From Fontibacillus puldeungensis (GTDB lineage: Bacteria > Bacillota > Bacilli > Paenibacillales > Paenibacillaceae), in NCBI RefSeq assembly GCF_042678945.1, contig NZ_JBHTLM010000015.1, positions 1 to 64,000 of the forward strand: a DNA stretch of 64,000 nucleotides. Direction: 5' to 3'. Below the pieces are notes generated by a model that did no database searches, had not been told where the DNA came from, and saw nothing but the letters and a program-made list of their open reading frames with translations. This document shows positions 8,303-16,555 of the stretch, one piece after another. Position numbers and translations under genes: made by a program. Within the stretch, counting starts at the first letter, position 1, and the number at the start of each line of letters is the position of its first letter.

Positions 8303-9472
8303 CTATTCCACTGCTGTAGCAGTGCTATTCGCAAGCGTATTTGTAATCTTGGCTTTGCCTTTTTGCTCTTCAATCCAAGTTTGAGACAAACTGGACACCT
8401 GTTGTTTAACTAGAGAATTGCGAATTTCTTCTTTCTTCTCATCAAGCGTAGCCGTATGAGCTTCCTTGCGATCGGTCAGCTTGAGCACTTGATAGCCTTC
8501 GCTCGTCTTCACTGCACCGCTGATTTCATCCTTCGCCAGCTTGAATGCTGCCACTTCTACTGCTTCTTCCTTCTGCCCGCGGGCAAAGAAGTCAGTATCT
8601 CCACCCTTATCCTTAGTAGCTGTATCTAAAGATTTGCTCTTGGCGAGCTCTGCAAAGTCCGCGCCCGATTTCAACTGTTTAATAATATCATTAGCCTCAG
8701 CCTCGGTTTTTACAAGAATAACGGAAGTCCGCACTTGCTCTGGCGTTTTAAAAGCATCCTGGTTAGCATCATATACTTGTTTGATTTGTTCATCAGTTAC
8801 CTTAATTTTCGGCTCAAGCAGCTTGGTCAGTTTCAGGTTCATATCCACCGTTTTGCGTAAATTTTCCTTGGTCATGCCTGCCTGCTCAAGTGCCTGATTA
8901 AACGCCTCTTCCGAGCCGTATTGAGTAATGTAGGTTTGGATTTCTTTATCAATATCAGCCGAAGACACTTGGAGGTTCTGCTTTTTCGCTTCCTGATTGA
9001 CAAGCTCCTCATTGATCATTTGCGACAATACTTGTTCGCCGCCTTGGGCAGCCAGTTCCTTAAACAGTTGATCCTTCGTAATTTCTACGCCGTTAACTGT
9101 TGCTACCGCCTCGACCTTTTTCGCAGAGAACGGTGGCTTAATCAGCACAATAACGAGCAAAATCGTAAGCACTACTGAGACGATCGGCCAAAGCTTATTC
9201 GAGAACATGGGCTGAGGGGCCTTCTCGGGTTGCTCCAGTGAAAAGTCGGATTTCATTACCGGCGTTTCATCACTTTGGAAAGCTTCAACACGTTCCGCAT
9301 TATCAAGTGTATCAGTCGGCTGCTCATCCTGTAAGTTTGCAAGTGGGCTTGCCGTTTCTTCTCCGTCTATTACAGCATCGGAATCGGCTTGCCCCTCCTT
9401 AGCGGTGGTATCCCCCTCTGCTAAGGCATCCTTTCCCGCTGTTTCTAGCTCTTTCTTATCTTTTTCATCCAT
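8303..9472 (-). CDS. Membrane-anchored parvulin-type peptidyl-prolyl isomerase (PrsA/SurA-like)
   Basis: Extracytoplasmic foldase of 389 residues. Residues 1-90 are acidic and hydrophilic with no signal peptide. A single membrane helix follows (about 95-115, PIVSVVLTILLVIVLI), then a SurA-like N-domain (ATVNGVEITKDQLFKELAA) and one parvulin domain (about 245-335, VRTSVILVKTEAEA, GADFAELAKSKS, GGDTDFFARGQ, FKLAKDEISGAVKTSEGYQVLKL). It differs from classical PrsA in lacking a lipobox, being anchored instead by a helix with a long cytoplasmic tail. It probably helps fold exported proteins. A terminator follows, so it seems to be a single-gene unit. Confidence 0.9.
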   Translation of the reverse strand: MDEKDKKELETAGKDALAEGDTTAKEGQADSDAVIDGEETASPLANLQDEQPTDTLDNAERVEAFQSDETPVMKSDFSLEQPEKAPQPMFSNKLWPIVSVVLTILLVIVLIKPPFSAKKVEAVATVNGVEITKDQLFKELAAQGGEQVLSQMINEELVNQEAKKQNLQVSSADIDKEIQTYITQYGSEEAFNQALEQAGMTKENLRKTVDMNLKLTKLLEPKIKVTDEQIKQVYDANQDAFKTPEQVRTSVILVKTEAEANDIIKQLKSGADFAELAKSKSLDTATKDKGGDTDFFARGQKEEAVEVAAFKLAKDEISGAVKTSEGYQVLKLTDRKEAHTATLDEKKEEIRNSLVKQQVSSLSQTWIEEQKGKAKITNTLANSTATAVE

Positions 9473-9707
9473 CTGTGCTGTGACTCCCTTCTTCTATTTA
9501 AAACCTGTTTTGGAATCGTACTTTCTTGACTTTAACAGAAATAAGCCGGTCAAACCTTAAATAAATATAAAAAAAGGAGCAATTTTTTTAAGGAACGATT
9601 AAGCAAAATGCCGTAAAGAGGAAAAACATCCTTACCTTTGATTCGTGTTCTAGGCAAAAAAGGTGTAGAATATACTGGTAAATCTAGTTCGGGAGGATAC
9701 CACGACG

Positions 9708-11063
9708 ATGGATTATCAATCTTATTTTAGTAAGCAAAGAGAACAGCATTTAAACGAACTCAGCGAGCTGCTGAGAATTCCAAGCATTTCCGCGTTATCC
9801 GAACATAAAGCCGACGTCAAGAAGGCCGCCGAATGGATTGCGGATTCGCTGCGCCGCGCCGGACTGGAAGGAGTGGAGGTACATCCGACCGCCGGTCATC
9901 CAATTATATATGCCGAGCATTTGCATGCTCCGGGCAAACCAACCGTTCTCGTATACGGTCATTATGACGTACAGCCTGTTGACCCATTGAACCTTTGGGA
10001 AACTCCACCTTTTGAACCGTCCATTCGTAACGGAAAGCTGTACGCTCGGGGAGCGACAGACGACAAAGGGCAAGTATTTATGCACGTCAAAGCCGTTGAA
10101 GCTATATTGAAGCAGGAAAAAGAGCTGCCTGTTAATATCAAGTTCTGCATCGAGGGTGAGGAAGAGGTTACAAGTCCTAATCTCCCGATTTTTTTGAAAG
10201 ACAATCAAGAGAAGCTGGCGTCAGATCTCGTGCTGATCTCCGATACCGCACTTATGGCTCCAGGGAAACCGGCGATCTGTACCGGCCTTCGCGGCTTGTG
10301 CTCGCTGGAGGTTTCCGTATTCACCGCGAATACCGACTTGCATTCCGGTTCGTTTGGCGGAGGCGTTCCGAACGCACTGCATGCACTAGTCTCGCTGCTG
10401 GCTTCCTTGCACGATGACAAAGGGCGTGTAGCTGTAGAAGGTTTCTATAAAGGAGTACCTGAACTGACCCCTATGGTCCGTGAAGAATTCGCTAAACAGC
10501 AGTTTGATGAAGAAAAACTGAGACAAGATCTTGGACTTACTTCGCTATATGGTGAAGAGGGTTACACCTTTGTGGAAAGAGTCGGCGCACGTCCGACACT
10601 GGAATTAAACGGCGTATACGGCGGATTCCAAGGCGAAGGCTCCAAAACGGTCATTCCGAAAGAAGCGCATGCCAAAATTACCTGCCGTCTCGTAGGAGAA
10701 CAGGATCCACAGGATATGCTCGATAAGATTGAACGTCATTTGCACGACCACCTGCAGGAAGGTGCTACGATCAAAATCGTGCAAATTGAAAAGGCTCGCG
10801 CATTCGAGATCGATCCATCTGAACCTCTACTGCAAAAAGCAGCCGATGCCTACGAGAAAATTTATGGCACCCGCGCTCTGTTCACGAAGGATGGCGGTTC
10901 GATTCCAATCGTAGAAACATTATCACGTGTCTTGTCCGCACCGGCCGTGATGATGGGATTCGGTCTGCCGGACGAAAACCTGCATGCTCCAAATGAACAT
11001 TTTAATTTGGAAAACTTCGACAAGGGCTTGCTCACAATCGTCGAATACTTGAAATCGCTGTAG
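9708..11063 (+). CDS. M20 family dipeptidase
   Basis: Cytosolic zinc metallopeptidase of 451 residues related to carnosinase-type (CNDP) dipeptidases. Metal and catalytic motifs are all present: GHYDVQPVDP, ARGATDDKGQ, EGEEEVTSPN, and DLHSGSFGG at the start of the dimerisation domain, with a C-terminal metal His in GFGLPDENLHAPNEH. No signal peptide. The ATG follows GGGAGG. It is monocistronic, flanked by a terminator at 11111-11147. Exact substrate cannot be read from the sequence; general dipeptide turnover is the family role. Confidence 0.95.
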   Translation: MDYQSYFSKQREQHLNELSELLRIPSISALSEHKADVKKAAEWIADSLRRAGLEGVEVHPTAGHPIIYAEHLHAPGKPTVLVYGHYDVQPVDPLNLWETPPFEPSIRNGKLYARGATDDKGQVFMHVKAVEAILKQEKELPVNIKFCIEGEEEVTSPNLPIFLKDNQEKLASDLVLISDTALMAPGKPAICTGLRGLCSLEVSVFTANTDLHSGSFGGGVPNALHALVSLLASLHDDKGRVAVEGFYKGVPELTPMVREEFAKQQFDEEKLRQDLGLTSLYGEEGYTFVERVGARPTLELNGVYGGFQGEGSKTVIPKEAHAKITCRLVGEQDPQDMLDKIERHLHDHLQEGATIKIVQIEKARAFEIDPSEPLLQKAADAYEKIYGTRALFTKDGGSIPIVETLSRVLSAPAVMMGFGLPDENLHAPNEHFNLENFDKGLLTIVEYLKSL

Positions 11064-11110
11064 GATTGTAGGAAATAAGTGTAAAACGAATATTAAAAAT
11101 GCATTTGTTA

Positions 11111-11147
11111 AAAATGACCTGGCGGGGATTTCCCCCCAGGTCATTTT
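11111..11147 (+). terminator. Terminator after the dipeptidase gene
   Basis: AATGACCTGG and CCAGGTCATT form a strong stem with an inner GGG/CCC, followed by TTTTG. The hairpin is also the first segment of dispersed repeat copy A. Confidence 0.85.
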
Positions 11148-11335
11148 GTGTGCAGCTAGTTACTGTTGTGGAATGAATTCACACCACTAATGCATTTAGT
11201 ACAGCTATTTTCTGGTGAATTGCTGATTTCTGGATTTTAACTGCAAAACCTGCATCTAAAATGGGACCATCCGGACGGAAGTGACGATCCCCCCTTATTT
11301 AGTGCATTAGTGCAAACTTTAGTGCTTACTGTAAA
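11113..11335. repeat. Copy A of the dispersed terminator-repeat element
   Basis: From the hairpin onward this stretch parallels 31333-31520. Shared blocks are GACCTGGCGG, TACTGTTGT, TTCACACCACTAA, ATGCATTTAGTACAGCTAT, CTGCAAAACCTGCATCTAAA. Short TTTAGTGCA-like words recur toward the end. No reading frame is conserved between copies. The whole gap 11064-11857 holds only this repeat, the two further repeat clusters and the terminator listed next. Confidence 0.8.
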
Positions 11336-11370
11336 CTTAATGGCCAGAATTCGCTGTGAAACATGAGCAC

Positions 11371-11462
11371 TGGACTTTACTGTTAGACACGACGAATAGA
11401 CCGCTGGACTTACCTCTGGACTTGGAAGTAGACTTCGCTGCTAGACTCGACGGTAGACTTGC
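11371..11462. repeat. Degenerate 12-13 bp tandem repeat (TAGACTT-type)
   Basis: Eight copies of a (T)(A/G)GAC(T)(T) core are spaced mostly 12-13 bases apart (one interval of 8): GGACTTTACTG, TAGACACGACGAA, TAGACCGCT, GGACTTACCTC, GGACTTGGAAG, TAGACTTCGCTGC, TAGACTCGACGG, TAGACTTGCCTG. The reading frame across it has no family resemblance or ribosome site, so I treat it as non-coding. Confidence 0.6.
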
Positions 11463-11503
11463 CTGTATGCATGCTAATGGGCTAGTCAATTCCTGCGAAT
11501 CGA

Positions 11504-11688
11504 CTAACGAACTCATTAAGCGTTATTTGGGGCATATTTGTGGTTTGAGCATTCTAACGAACTCCAGTAACGCTATTTGCCACTTTGTACTGCGATTCTA
11601 CCGTTTTTATGCCAAATAAGGCCGCTGGAGTTCGTTAGACTTCAAATAACGCGATTTTCCCGGAAATAAGCGCTATTCAGTTCGTTAG
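11504..11688. repeat. Inverted/direct AACGAACTC repeat cluster
   Basis: Two direct copies of CTAACGAACTC (504-514 and 554-564 of this kilobase) are each followed by a TTAAGCGTTATTT or GTAACGCTATTT block. Two inverted copies (GAGTTCGTTAG at 11628, CAGTTCGTTAG at 11678) come with AAATAACGC/AAATAAGCG blocks. The arrangement could fold into a large cruciform or transcript hairpin. Confidence 0.7.
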
Positions 11689-11763
11689 AGCCAACAAGAG
11701 GGTCCTATTTCCAAATATCTTATACCATATTCTCACAGTTGAATATCCCTGGATTCAACCATT

Positions 11764-11809
11764 AAAAAGCCGAGAAAGCACACAGTCTATTCTGCATGCT
11801 TCTCGGCTT
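11764..11809 (-). terminator. Terminator of the GH125 operon
   Basis: AAGCCGAGAA and TTCTCGGCTT form a 10-bp stem with a T-rich 3' side on the minus strand, about 50 bases past the last permease stop. Confidence 0.8.
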
Positions 11810-11857
11810 GTTCGCCAGCATCATATCTTTATTGCAGGGGGGCTCCAAAACAAATCA

Positions 11858-12682
11858 TCAACCCTTCGTCGCACCGCCCAAACTAAACCCTTTGGACATG
11901 AAGCGCTGAGAGAAGATGTACAAAATAACCGAAGGAGCGGTATACAGCAAAGCAAATGCGGCCAGTCTGCCGTATTCTACCATGCCGTGGCTGCCGAAAA
12001 ATTGATAGATCGTAACCGAGGCAGGCAGCTTCTCGGGGGTTTGCAGCAAAATATACGGCACGAAGAAGTTGCCCCAGCTTCCGGAAAACGTGAAGATCGC
12101 AATCGTGCAAATACCAGGAAGCATTAAAGGGGTAACGACTTTACGGAGACCGGTCCATACCGAAGCCCCGTCAATCCAAGCGGATTCCTCGAGGTCCACC
12201 GGTACGGAATCCATGAAGTTCTTCATCATCCAAATGCCGTAAGGAAGTGATGATGCGGTCAAAAACAAAATCGTGGCAATAATCGAGTTTTGCAGCTTTA
12301 AGAACAGAAATAGCTGGAAGACAGGCACCATAACCGCCGTAATCGGCAGGGCCGTCATGAACAAAATTGTCAGCAGGAAGCTTTTCTTAAACTTCATTTC
12401 ATAACGGGACAACGGATAAGCCGCCAGCGCGGATACAATTACGACAAGGGTCGCTTGGCCCCCAGACAAGAGCAGGCCGACACCGAAGGAACGAATGTTG
12501 GAGGCGTCGGTAAGCACATCCTTATAATTTTGCAGCGTAAATTGCTGCGGAATTTTGATTCCTTGCTGAGCATGGGCATCAAATGAGGCAAATACAATCC
12601 ATAATAAAGGCAGTAAAAAGCATAGCCCGATGAAGCCTAATATTACATATTGAATATTTCGATGGGTTTTATAACGTGTCAT
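11858..12682 (-). CDS. Carbohydrate ABC transporter permease (MalG type)
   Basis: A 274-residue six-helix subunit; EAA loop LEESAWIDGASVWTGLRKVV and the C-terminal QRFMSKGFSLGGATKG typical of CUT1 inner-membrane subunits. The ATG at 12682 has GGAGGTGATC directly upstream; the GTG three codons earlier lies inside that ribosome site. Last gene of the operon GH125-binding protein-permease-permease. Confidence 0.95.
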   Translation of the reverse strand: MTRYKTHRNIQYVILGFIGLCFLLPLLWIVFASFDAHAQQGIKIPQQFTLQNYKDVLTDASNIRSFGVGLLLSGGQATLVVIVSALAAYPLSRYEMKFKKSFLLTILFMTALPITAVMVPVFQLFLFLKLQNSIIATILFLTASSLPYGIWMMKNFMDSVPVDLEESAWIDGASVWTGLRKVVTPLMLPGICTIAIFTFSGSWGNFFVPYILLQTPEKLPASVTIYQFFGSHGMVEYGRLAAFALLYTAPSVILYIFSQRFMSKGFSLGGATKG

Positions 12683-12700
12683 ATTGATCACCTCCGGTGG

Positions 12701-13576
12701 TTACACTTTTACTTTCATGGATCTCATGTATAGCAAGCTTGCGACGATACCGATGAACAGCAAGACGAGGGAGATGGCTGTTCCATAACCGAACTGATAA
12801 TTCACAAACGCCTGATTATACATGAAAATAGGAAGCGTCTGCGTGGAATTGCCGGGACCGCCACCGGTCATCGTATAGATCAAGGTAAACACGCCGAGGG
12901 TTTGGAGCGTTACTAGCATCATGTTGGTCACGATGGATCCCTTAACCATAGGTAACGTTACATATCGAATCACTTGGAATGGCCGAGCTCCATCGATGGT
13001 TGCCGCCTCTTCCACCGATTTAGGAATATCATCGAGTGCCGATTGATATACCATCATGGAAAATGCTGTTCCGTGCCATATATTTGCTATGACTACGCAG
13101 GTCATCGGAAACGTATAAAGCCAGGATACCGATTTAAGGCCAATCGCCTCTAAAATGCTGTTTAAGGAACCCATATCGCCAAAGAAAGCGATCATACAGA
13201 AAGCCACAACGATTTCAGGCGTTACCCAACCGGCAATGACGATAATTCCGATAACCCGGCGGAAAGTCACGTTTTTTTCTTTCATAAGCAATGCAATCAG
13301 GAATCCCAGTACAACCTGACCGATTACGGCTGAGAGTATGAGAAAAACTAGTGTACGGTATACACTAATTCTGAAGTCGGGGTCCTGGAACATGTTCGTG
13401 AAGTTTTGAAAGCCGACGAATTCAAGACTTTTAGCGGCTTCCCCTGTGAGAGACATATTGGTAAATGCAAAGCCAAAAGTCATCAGTATCGGTATAATAA
13501 AGAAAATCAGCAGCAGCAAGATTGTCGGCAGCAGGAACAGCAGAATCTGCAGCCCTCTTCCCTTTTGGTTCTTCAT
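12701..13576 (-). CDS. Carbohydrate ABC transporter permease (MalF type)
   Basis: A 291-residue membrane subunit with first helix ILLFLLPTILLLLIFFIIP and the EAA loop SVEEAATIDGARPFQVIRYV. It pairs with the downstream permease, 18 bases away. An ATG at 13576 is preceded by GGAGAGAAT; the codon before it is GTG, and either could start. A stem-loop at 13602-13629 separates it from the binding-protein gene. Confidence 0.95.
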   Translation of the reverse strand: MKNQKGRGLQILLFLLPTILLLLIFFIIPILMTFGFAFTNMSLTGEAAKSLEFVGFQNFTNMFQDPDFRISVYRTLVFLILSAVIGQVVLGFLIALLMKEKNVTFRRVIGIIVIAGWVTPEIVVAFCMIAFFGDMGSLNSILEAIGLKSVSWLYTFPMTCVVIANIWHGTAFSMMVYQSALDDIPKSVEEAATIDGARPFQVIRYVTLPMVKGSIVTNMMLVTLQTLGVFTLIYTMTGGGPGNSTQTLPIFMYNQAFVNYQFGYGTAISLVLLFIGIVASLLYMRSMKVKV

Positions 13577-13601
13577 CACATTCTCTCCGTTCAGAACAAT
13601 A

Positions 13602-13629
13602 AAGGGATAAAGGTTGTTCTTTATCCCTT
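13602..13629 (-). promoter_or_regulatory. Intercistronic hairpin between binding-protein and permease genes
   Basis: Perfect 11-bp stem AAGGGATAAAG/CTTTATCCCTT with a 6-base loop and no following T-run on the minus strand. Its place and shape match the hairpins at 5842 and 21069. Confidence 0.75.
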
Positions 13630-13653
13630 GTATTGTCTTTTTTTATAGTCGGT

Positions 13654-15042
13654 TTATTTCTCTTCGACTTGGTCCGCACCTACAACCCGGGATACGCTAT
13701 CTTTAAACTGCTTCACTGCATCTTCCGGAGTAAGCTTACCGGAGGCAATGCTTTCAACAATACCTTGAAGCTGTGTCGAAACGCTTGCGTATTTATCGTT
13801 GGTTGGACGGAAATGTGCATATTGAACGAACGATTGCGCTTCTTTTACGAACGGACGATCCAAGTATCCGGATACATCGACGGAGTCTGTGCGAGGGCTT
13901 AAAGCGCCTTCGGCAATAACCCGTTTCGTCGCGTTTTCTTTATTCATAATGAATTGCAGGAATTTCCAAGCTTCATCCTTGTCTTTTGCTTTGGCCGGGA
14001 TTGACCAAGCCCACCCGCCGGACATCGTAGTAGCTCCAGGATCTTGACCGTTTTGAGTCGGCATAGCAACAAAGCCCATTTTGTCGGTTACATTATCAAT
14101 TGGGGAAGGACCGGTTGGGAACCATGCCGAGCCAGCCCAGCTGCCGTCAAGACCGATAGCCATTTTATCTTTCGGGAGCAGTTGTTCGAACGCCATACTG
14201 CCGGCTTGTCCACTCAGAGCGATTTGCAGGGAAGGACCGGTTTTGTCTACATTAAAGACTTGGTTAATAAATTTAAAGGAATCCAGCAGTCCAGGACTGT
14301 TTACGATCCATTTTTTCGTATCGAAATCATAAAGCTGGTCTTGCGTTCCGTACAGCAGCATTTCCAGCGTTTGCATCGTCACGCCTTCACCGCTCGCTTT
14401 ACCTACTGTCATATGCATCGGAGTTACATCCGGCAATTTGCTTTTAATTGTGCGAGCTGCGTTCAGTACGTCCTCCCAGTTTTTAGGCTCCCATGGTACA
14501 GGAAGTCCGGCTTTCTTAAACAGATCTTTGTTGTACCAAAGGCCGCGGGTATCCGTTGTAGCCGGGATACCATAGAAGCTGCCGTCTTCGCCTTTGACGC
14601 CTTCCTTCAAGCTTTCCGTAATATTGTTCCAATCGCTCCAAGCAGTTACCTTGCTGTCGAGCGGTTCAAGATAACCGGCCTGCGCATCGGATTTAATGAT
14701 GGAGGTATCTTCAGCAACGATGTCAGGAGCGGTATCTTCCGATTTCATTTGCAGGACGACTTTAGAGAAATAATCGCCTTCACTCGCGAGAATCGGAGCC
14801 AGCTTGATTTTGATCCCTGGATTTTCGGATTCGAACTTCTCTACCAACCCGGATTTAAAGTAGGTGTTAAGCGCATCGTCGGATCCTGTTGACCGGAAGG
14901 AGATCGTTACCTCTTTCGTGGCATCCTTAGTTCCTTCACTATCCTTAGCCTTATTTGTACCACTACCGGAACAAGCGCTTACAAACAACAGGATGGAGCA
15001 GAAGGTCAAAATCAAGGCGATTCTAGACTTATTCACTTTCAT
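13654..15042 (-). CDS. Sugar ABC transporter substrate-binding lipoprotein
   Basis: Extracellular solute-binding protein of 462 residues. Signal peptide and lipobox: IALILTFCSILLFVSAC, lipid anchor on the Cys. Mature blocks EVTISFRSTGSDDALNTYF, PDIVAEDTSIIKSD, YGIPATTDTRGLWYNKDLF and AWKFLQFIMNKENA are standard for family 1. The gene follows the GH125 gene by 34 bases, so its ligand is probably a mannose-containing oligosaccharide. This is inferred from context, not from binding residues. Confidence 0.95.
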   Translation of the reverse strand: MKVNKSRIALILTFCSILLFVSACSGSGTNKAKDSEGTKDATKEVTISFRSTGSDDALNTYFKSGLVEKFESENPGIKIKLAPILASEGDYFSKVVLQMKSEDTAPDIVAEDTSIIKSDAQAGYLEPLDSKVTAWSDWNNITESLKEGVKGEDGSFYGIPATTDTRGLWYNKDLFKKAGLPVPWEPKNWEDVLNAARTIKSKLPDVTPMHMTVGKASGEGVTMQTLEMLLYGTQDQLYDFDTKKWIVNSPGLLDSFKFINQVFNVDKTGPSLQIALSGQAGSMAFEQLLPKDKMAIGLDGSWAGSAWFPTGPSPIDNVTDKMGFVAMPTQNGQDPGATTMSGGWAWSIPAKAKDKDEAWKFLQFIMNKENATKRVIAEGALSPRTDSVDVSGYLDRPFVKEAQSFVQYAHFRPTNDKYASVSTQLQGIVESIASGKLTPEDAVKQFKDSVSRVVGADQVEEK

Positions 15043-15076
15043 CGTATTTCCCCCTTGTTATAATAAATTGTTTTGG

Positions 15077-16372
15077 CTACTTCCTCTTGGCGATGCCGAA
15101 ATGATCCATAATAAATTCGCTAAATAGCATATTGGACCAGGAAAACCACGGTCTCGTATACTGAGTGGGATCGTCCATCAAAAAACTTTCATGTGTCATA
15201 CCAGTACCGGCGTCGGTTTCTTGCAGCCACTTCAACATTTGCTCCCGTTCAGCCGGATCGTTAGAAGTGAGTCCACGCATCGATAAAGCGATATGCCATA
15301 TGTACTTGTCCGGTGTGTGCGGGCTTCCAATTCCACTTGCAGCTTTGCCGCTGAAATAGTAAGGATTCTCTTCGCTAAGGATAAGCCGCCGTGTATTTTG
15401 GTAAATCGGATCATCCGGTGTGGTATACCCTAGATAAGGCAGCGACAATAGACTTGGTACATTGGCGTCATCCATCAAGTTGTAGTTTCCGAGTCCATCC
15501 GTTTCATAAGCGTAGATTTTGCCGTATTTCGGATGCTCCATCACGCCGTAGCGTTGGATACCCTGCTCGATTTCCTCGGCAAGCTCTTTTGCTTCCCCCG
15601 CCAGTTTCGCATCAGACAACACTTGACCGGCAATTTCCTCCAGGTAGCGCAGTACGACCACGGCAAACATGTTGGACGGAATGAGATATCCGTATTGACA
15701 GCAATCATCACTCGGTCTAAATCCGGACCAGGTCATCCCTGTGTAACCTGTTAAGCTGCCCTTGCCGTCTCTGACGAGCGTATCGGTTAGACTCACGTTT
15801 AGGCGCTGAAAGCTATACGGCGATCTAACCTCATGATGCTGCTCTGTCTTCCATAACTTAAGAATCGTTTGGACCGCCTGGCGGAAAGTTTCGTTAAACT
15901 GTGAAGTCCGGCCTGAAGTTTTCCATAACAGGTAGCTGAGCTGAATCGGATAACACAAAGAGTCGACTTCGTATTTTCTTTCCCACAGCCACGGGTTCAT
16001 TTCAGTTAAATCATCCTGGTGTCCCTGACCGTTTGCCTCTTCGTTAAAAGCGTTTGCATAAGGATCCAGCAAAATATACCGGAACTGCCGCTGAACCAAC
16101 CCCTCAATCATGTCCGCGAGATCGGAATCTTCTCCTGAGAGTAGTAGATATGGCCGAACCTGTGCTGCCGAGTCTCGGAGCCACATAGCCGGTATATCAC
16201 CTGTTATAACAAATGTTGTCCCGTCCTCCTTTCGCTTGATCGTTGTGTGGATCGTATTGCGGAAGCAATTTTCAAACATCTGGGCAAGCTTCGGACGTCC
16301 CTGGAGCTTACTGTGAACAAGCTCAATCGTAGCTTCAATCGATGCGTAACTCTCTTGTTGTTCAGATGCCAA
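15077..16372 (-). CDS. GH125 family exo-alpha-mannosidase-like glycoside hydrolase
   Basis: Metal-independent glycoside hydrolase family 125, 431 residues, characterised members being exo-alpha-1,6-mannosidases. Diagnostic blocks include VITGDIPAMWLRDSAAQVRPY, NAFNEEANGQGHQDDLTEM, WERKYEVDSLCYPIQLSYLLW, GMTWSGFRPSDDCCQYGYLIPSNMF and ANVPSLLSLPYLGY. No signal peptide, so it should act in the cytoplasm on imported oligosaccharides. The start is TTG behind GGGGGG at good spacing. First gene of an operon with a binding protein and two permeases; a consensus promoter lies at 16425-16452. Confidence 0.9.
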   Translation of the reverse strand: MASEQQESYASIEATIELVHSKLQGRPKLAQMFENCFRNTIHTTIKRKEDGTTFVITGDIPAMWLRDSAAQVRPYLLLSGEDSDLADMIEGLVQRQFRYILLDPYANAFNEEANGQGHQDDLTEMNPWLWERKYEVDSLCYPIQLSYLLWKTSGRTSQFNETFRQAVQTILKLWKTEQHHEVRSPYSFQRLNVSLTDTLVRDGKGSLTGYTGMTWSGFRPSDDCCQYGYLIPSNMFAVVVLRYLEEIAGQVLSDAKLAGEAKELAEEIEQGIQRYGVMEHPKYGKIYAYETDGLGNYNLMDDANVPSLLSLPYLGYTTPDDPIYQNTRRLILSEENPYYFSGKAASGIGSPHTPDKYIWHIALSMRGLTSNDPAEREQMLKWLQETDAGTGMTHESFLMDDPTQYTRPWFSWSNMLFSEFIMDHFGIAKRK

Positions 16373-16424
16373 CTCTCAACCCCCCTATTCCAAAAACATC
16401 TTTATATGAATTGCTTACGGTTTT

Positions 16425-16452
16425 ATTATAATCTAACAAGATAGTATGTCAA
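16425..16452 (-). promoter_or_regulatory. Sigma-A promoter of the GH125 operon
   Basis: On the minus strand TTGACA (16447-16452), a 16-bp spacer and TATAAT (16425-16430) match the housekeeping consensus exactly, about 50 bp upstream of the GH125 start. Confidence 0.8.
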
Positions 16453-16511
16453 CATATATATTTTATAACAATTATAATATGTATTTCAGGTTATAATCCA
16501 CTAGTATATCA

Positions 16512-16546
16512 ATAAAAAAGGAGATCTCCTTTTTTTTGAGATCTCC
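16512..16546 (-). terminator. Terminator of the GntR-type regulator gene
   Basis: GGAGATCTC and GAGATCTCC form a perfect 9-bp stem followed by six T on the minus strand, ten bases after the regulator stop codon. Confidence 0.92.
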
Positions 16547-16555
16547 ATTCAACAT

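Noticed and set aside
11356..11619. 87-codon open frame in the repeat-rich gap
   Set aside because: It runs through two degenerate repeat arrays, has no ribosome site and no family similarity.
14044..14892. 282-codon open frame on the plus strand
   Set aside because: It lies entirely opposite the substrate-binding protein gene, has no ribosome site and no recognisable motif; the opposite frame has a lipobox and full family match.
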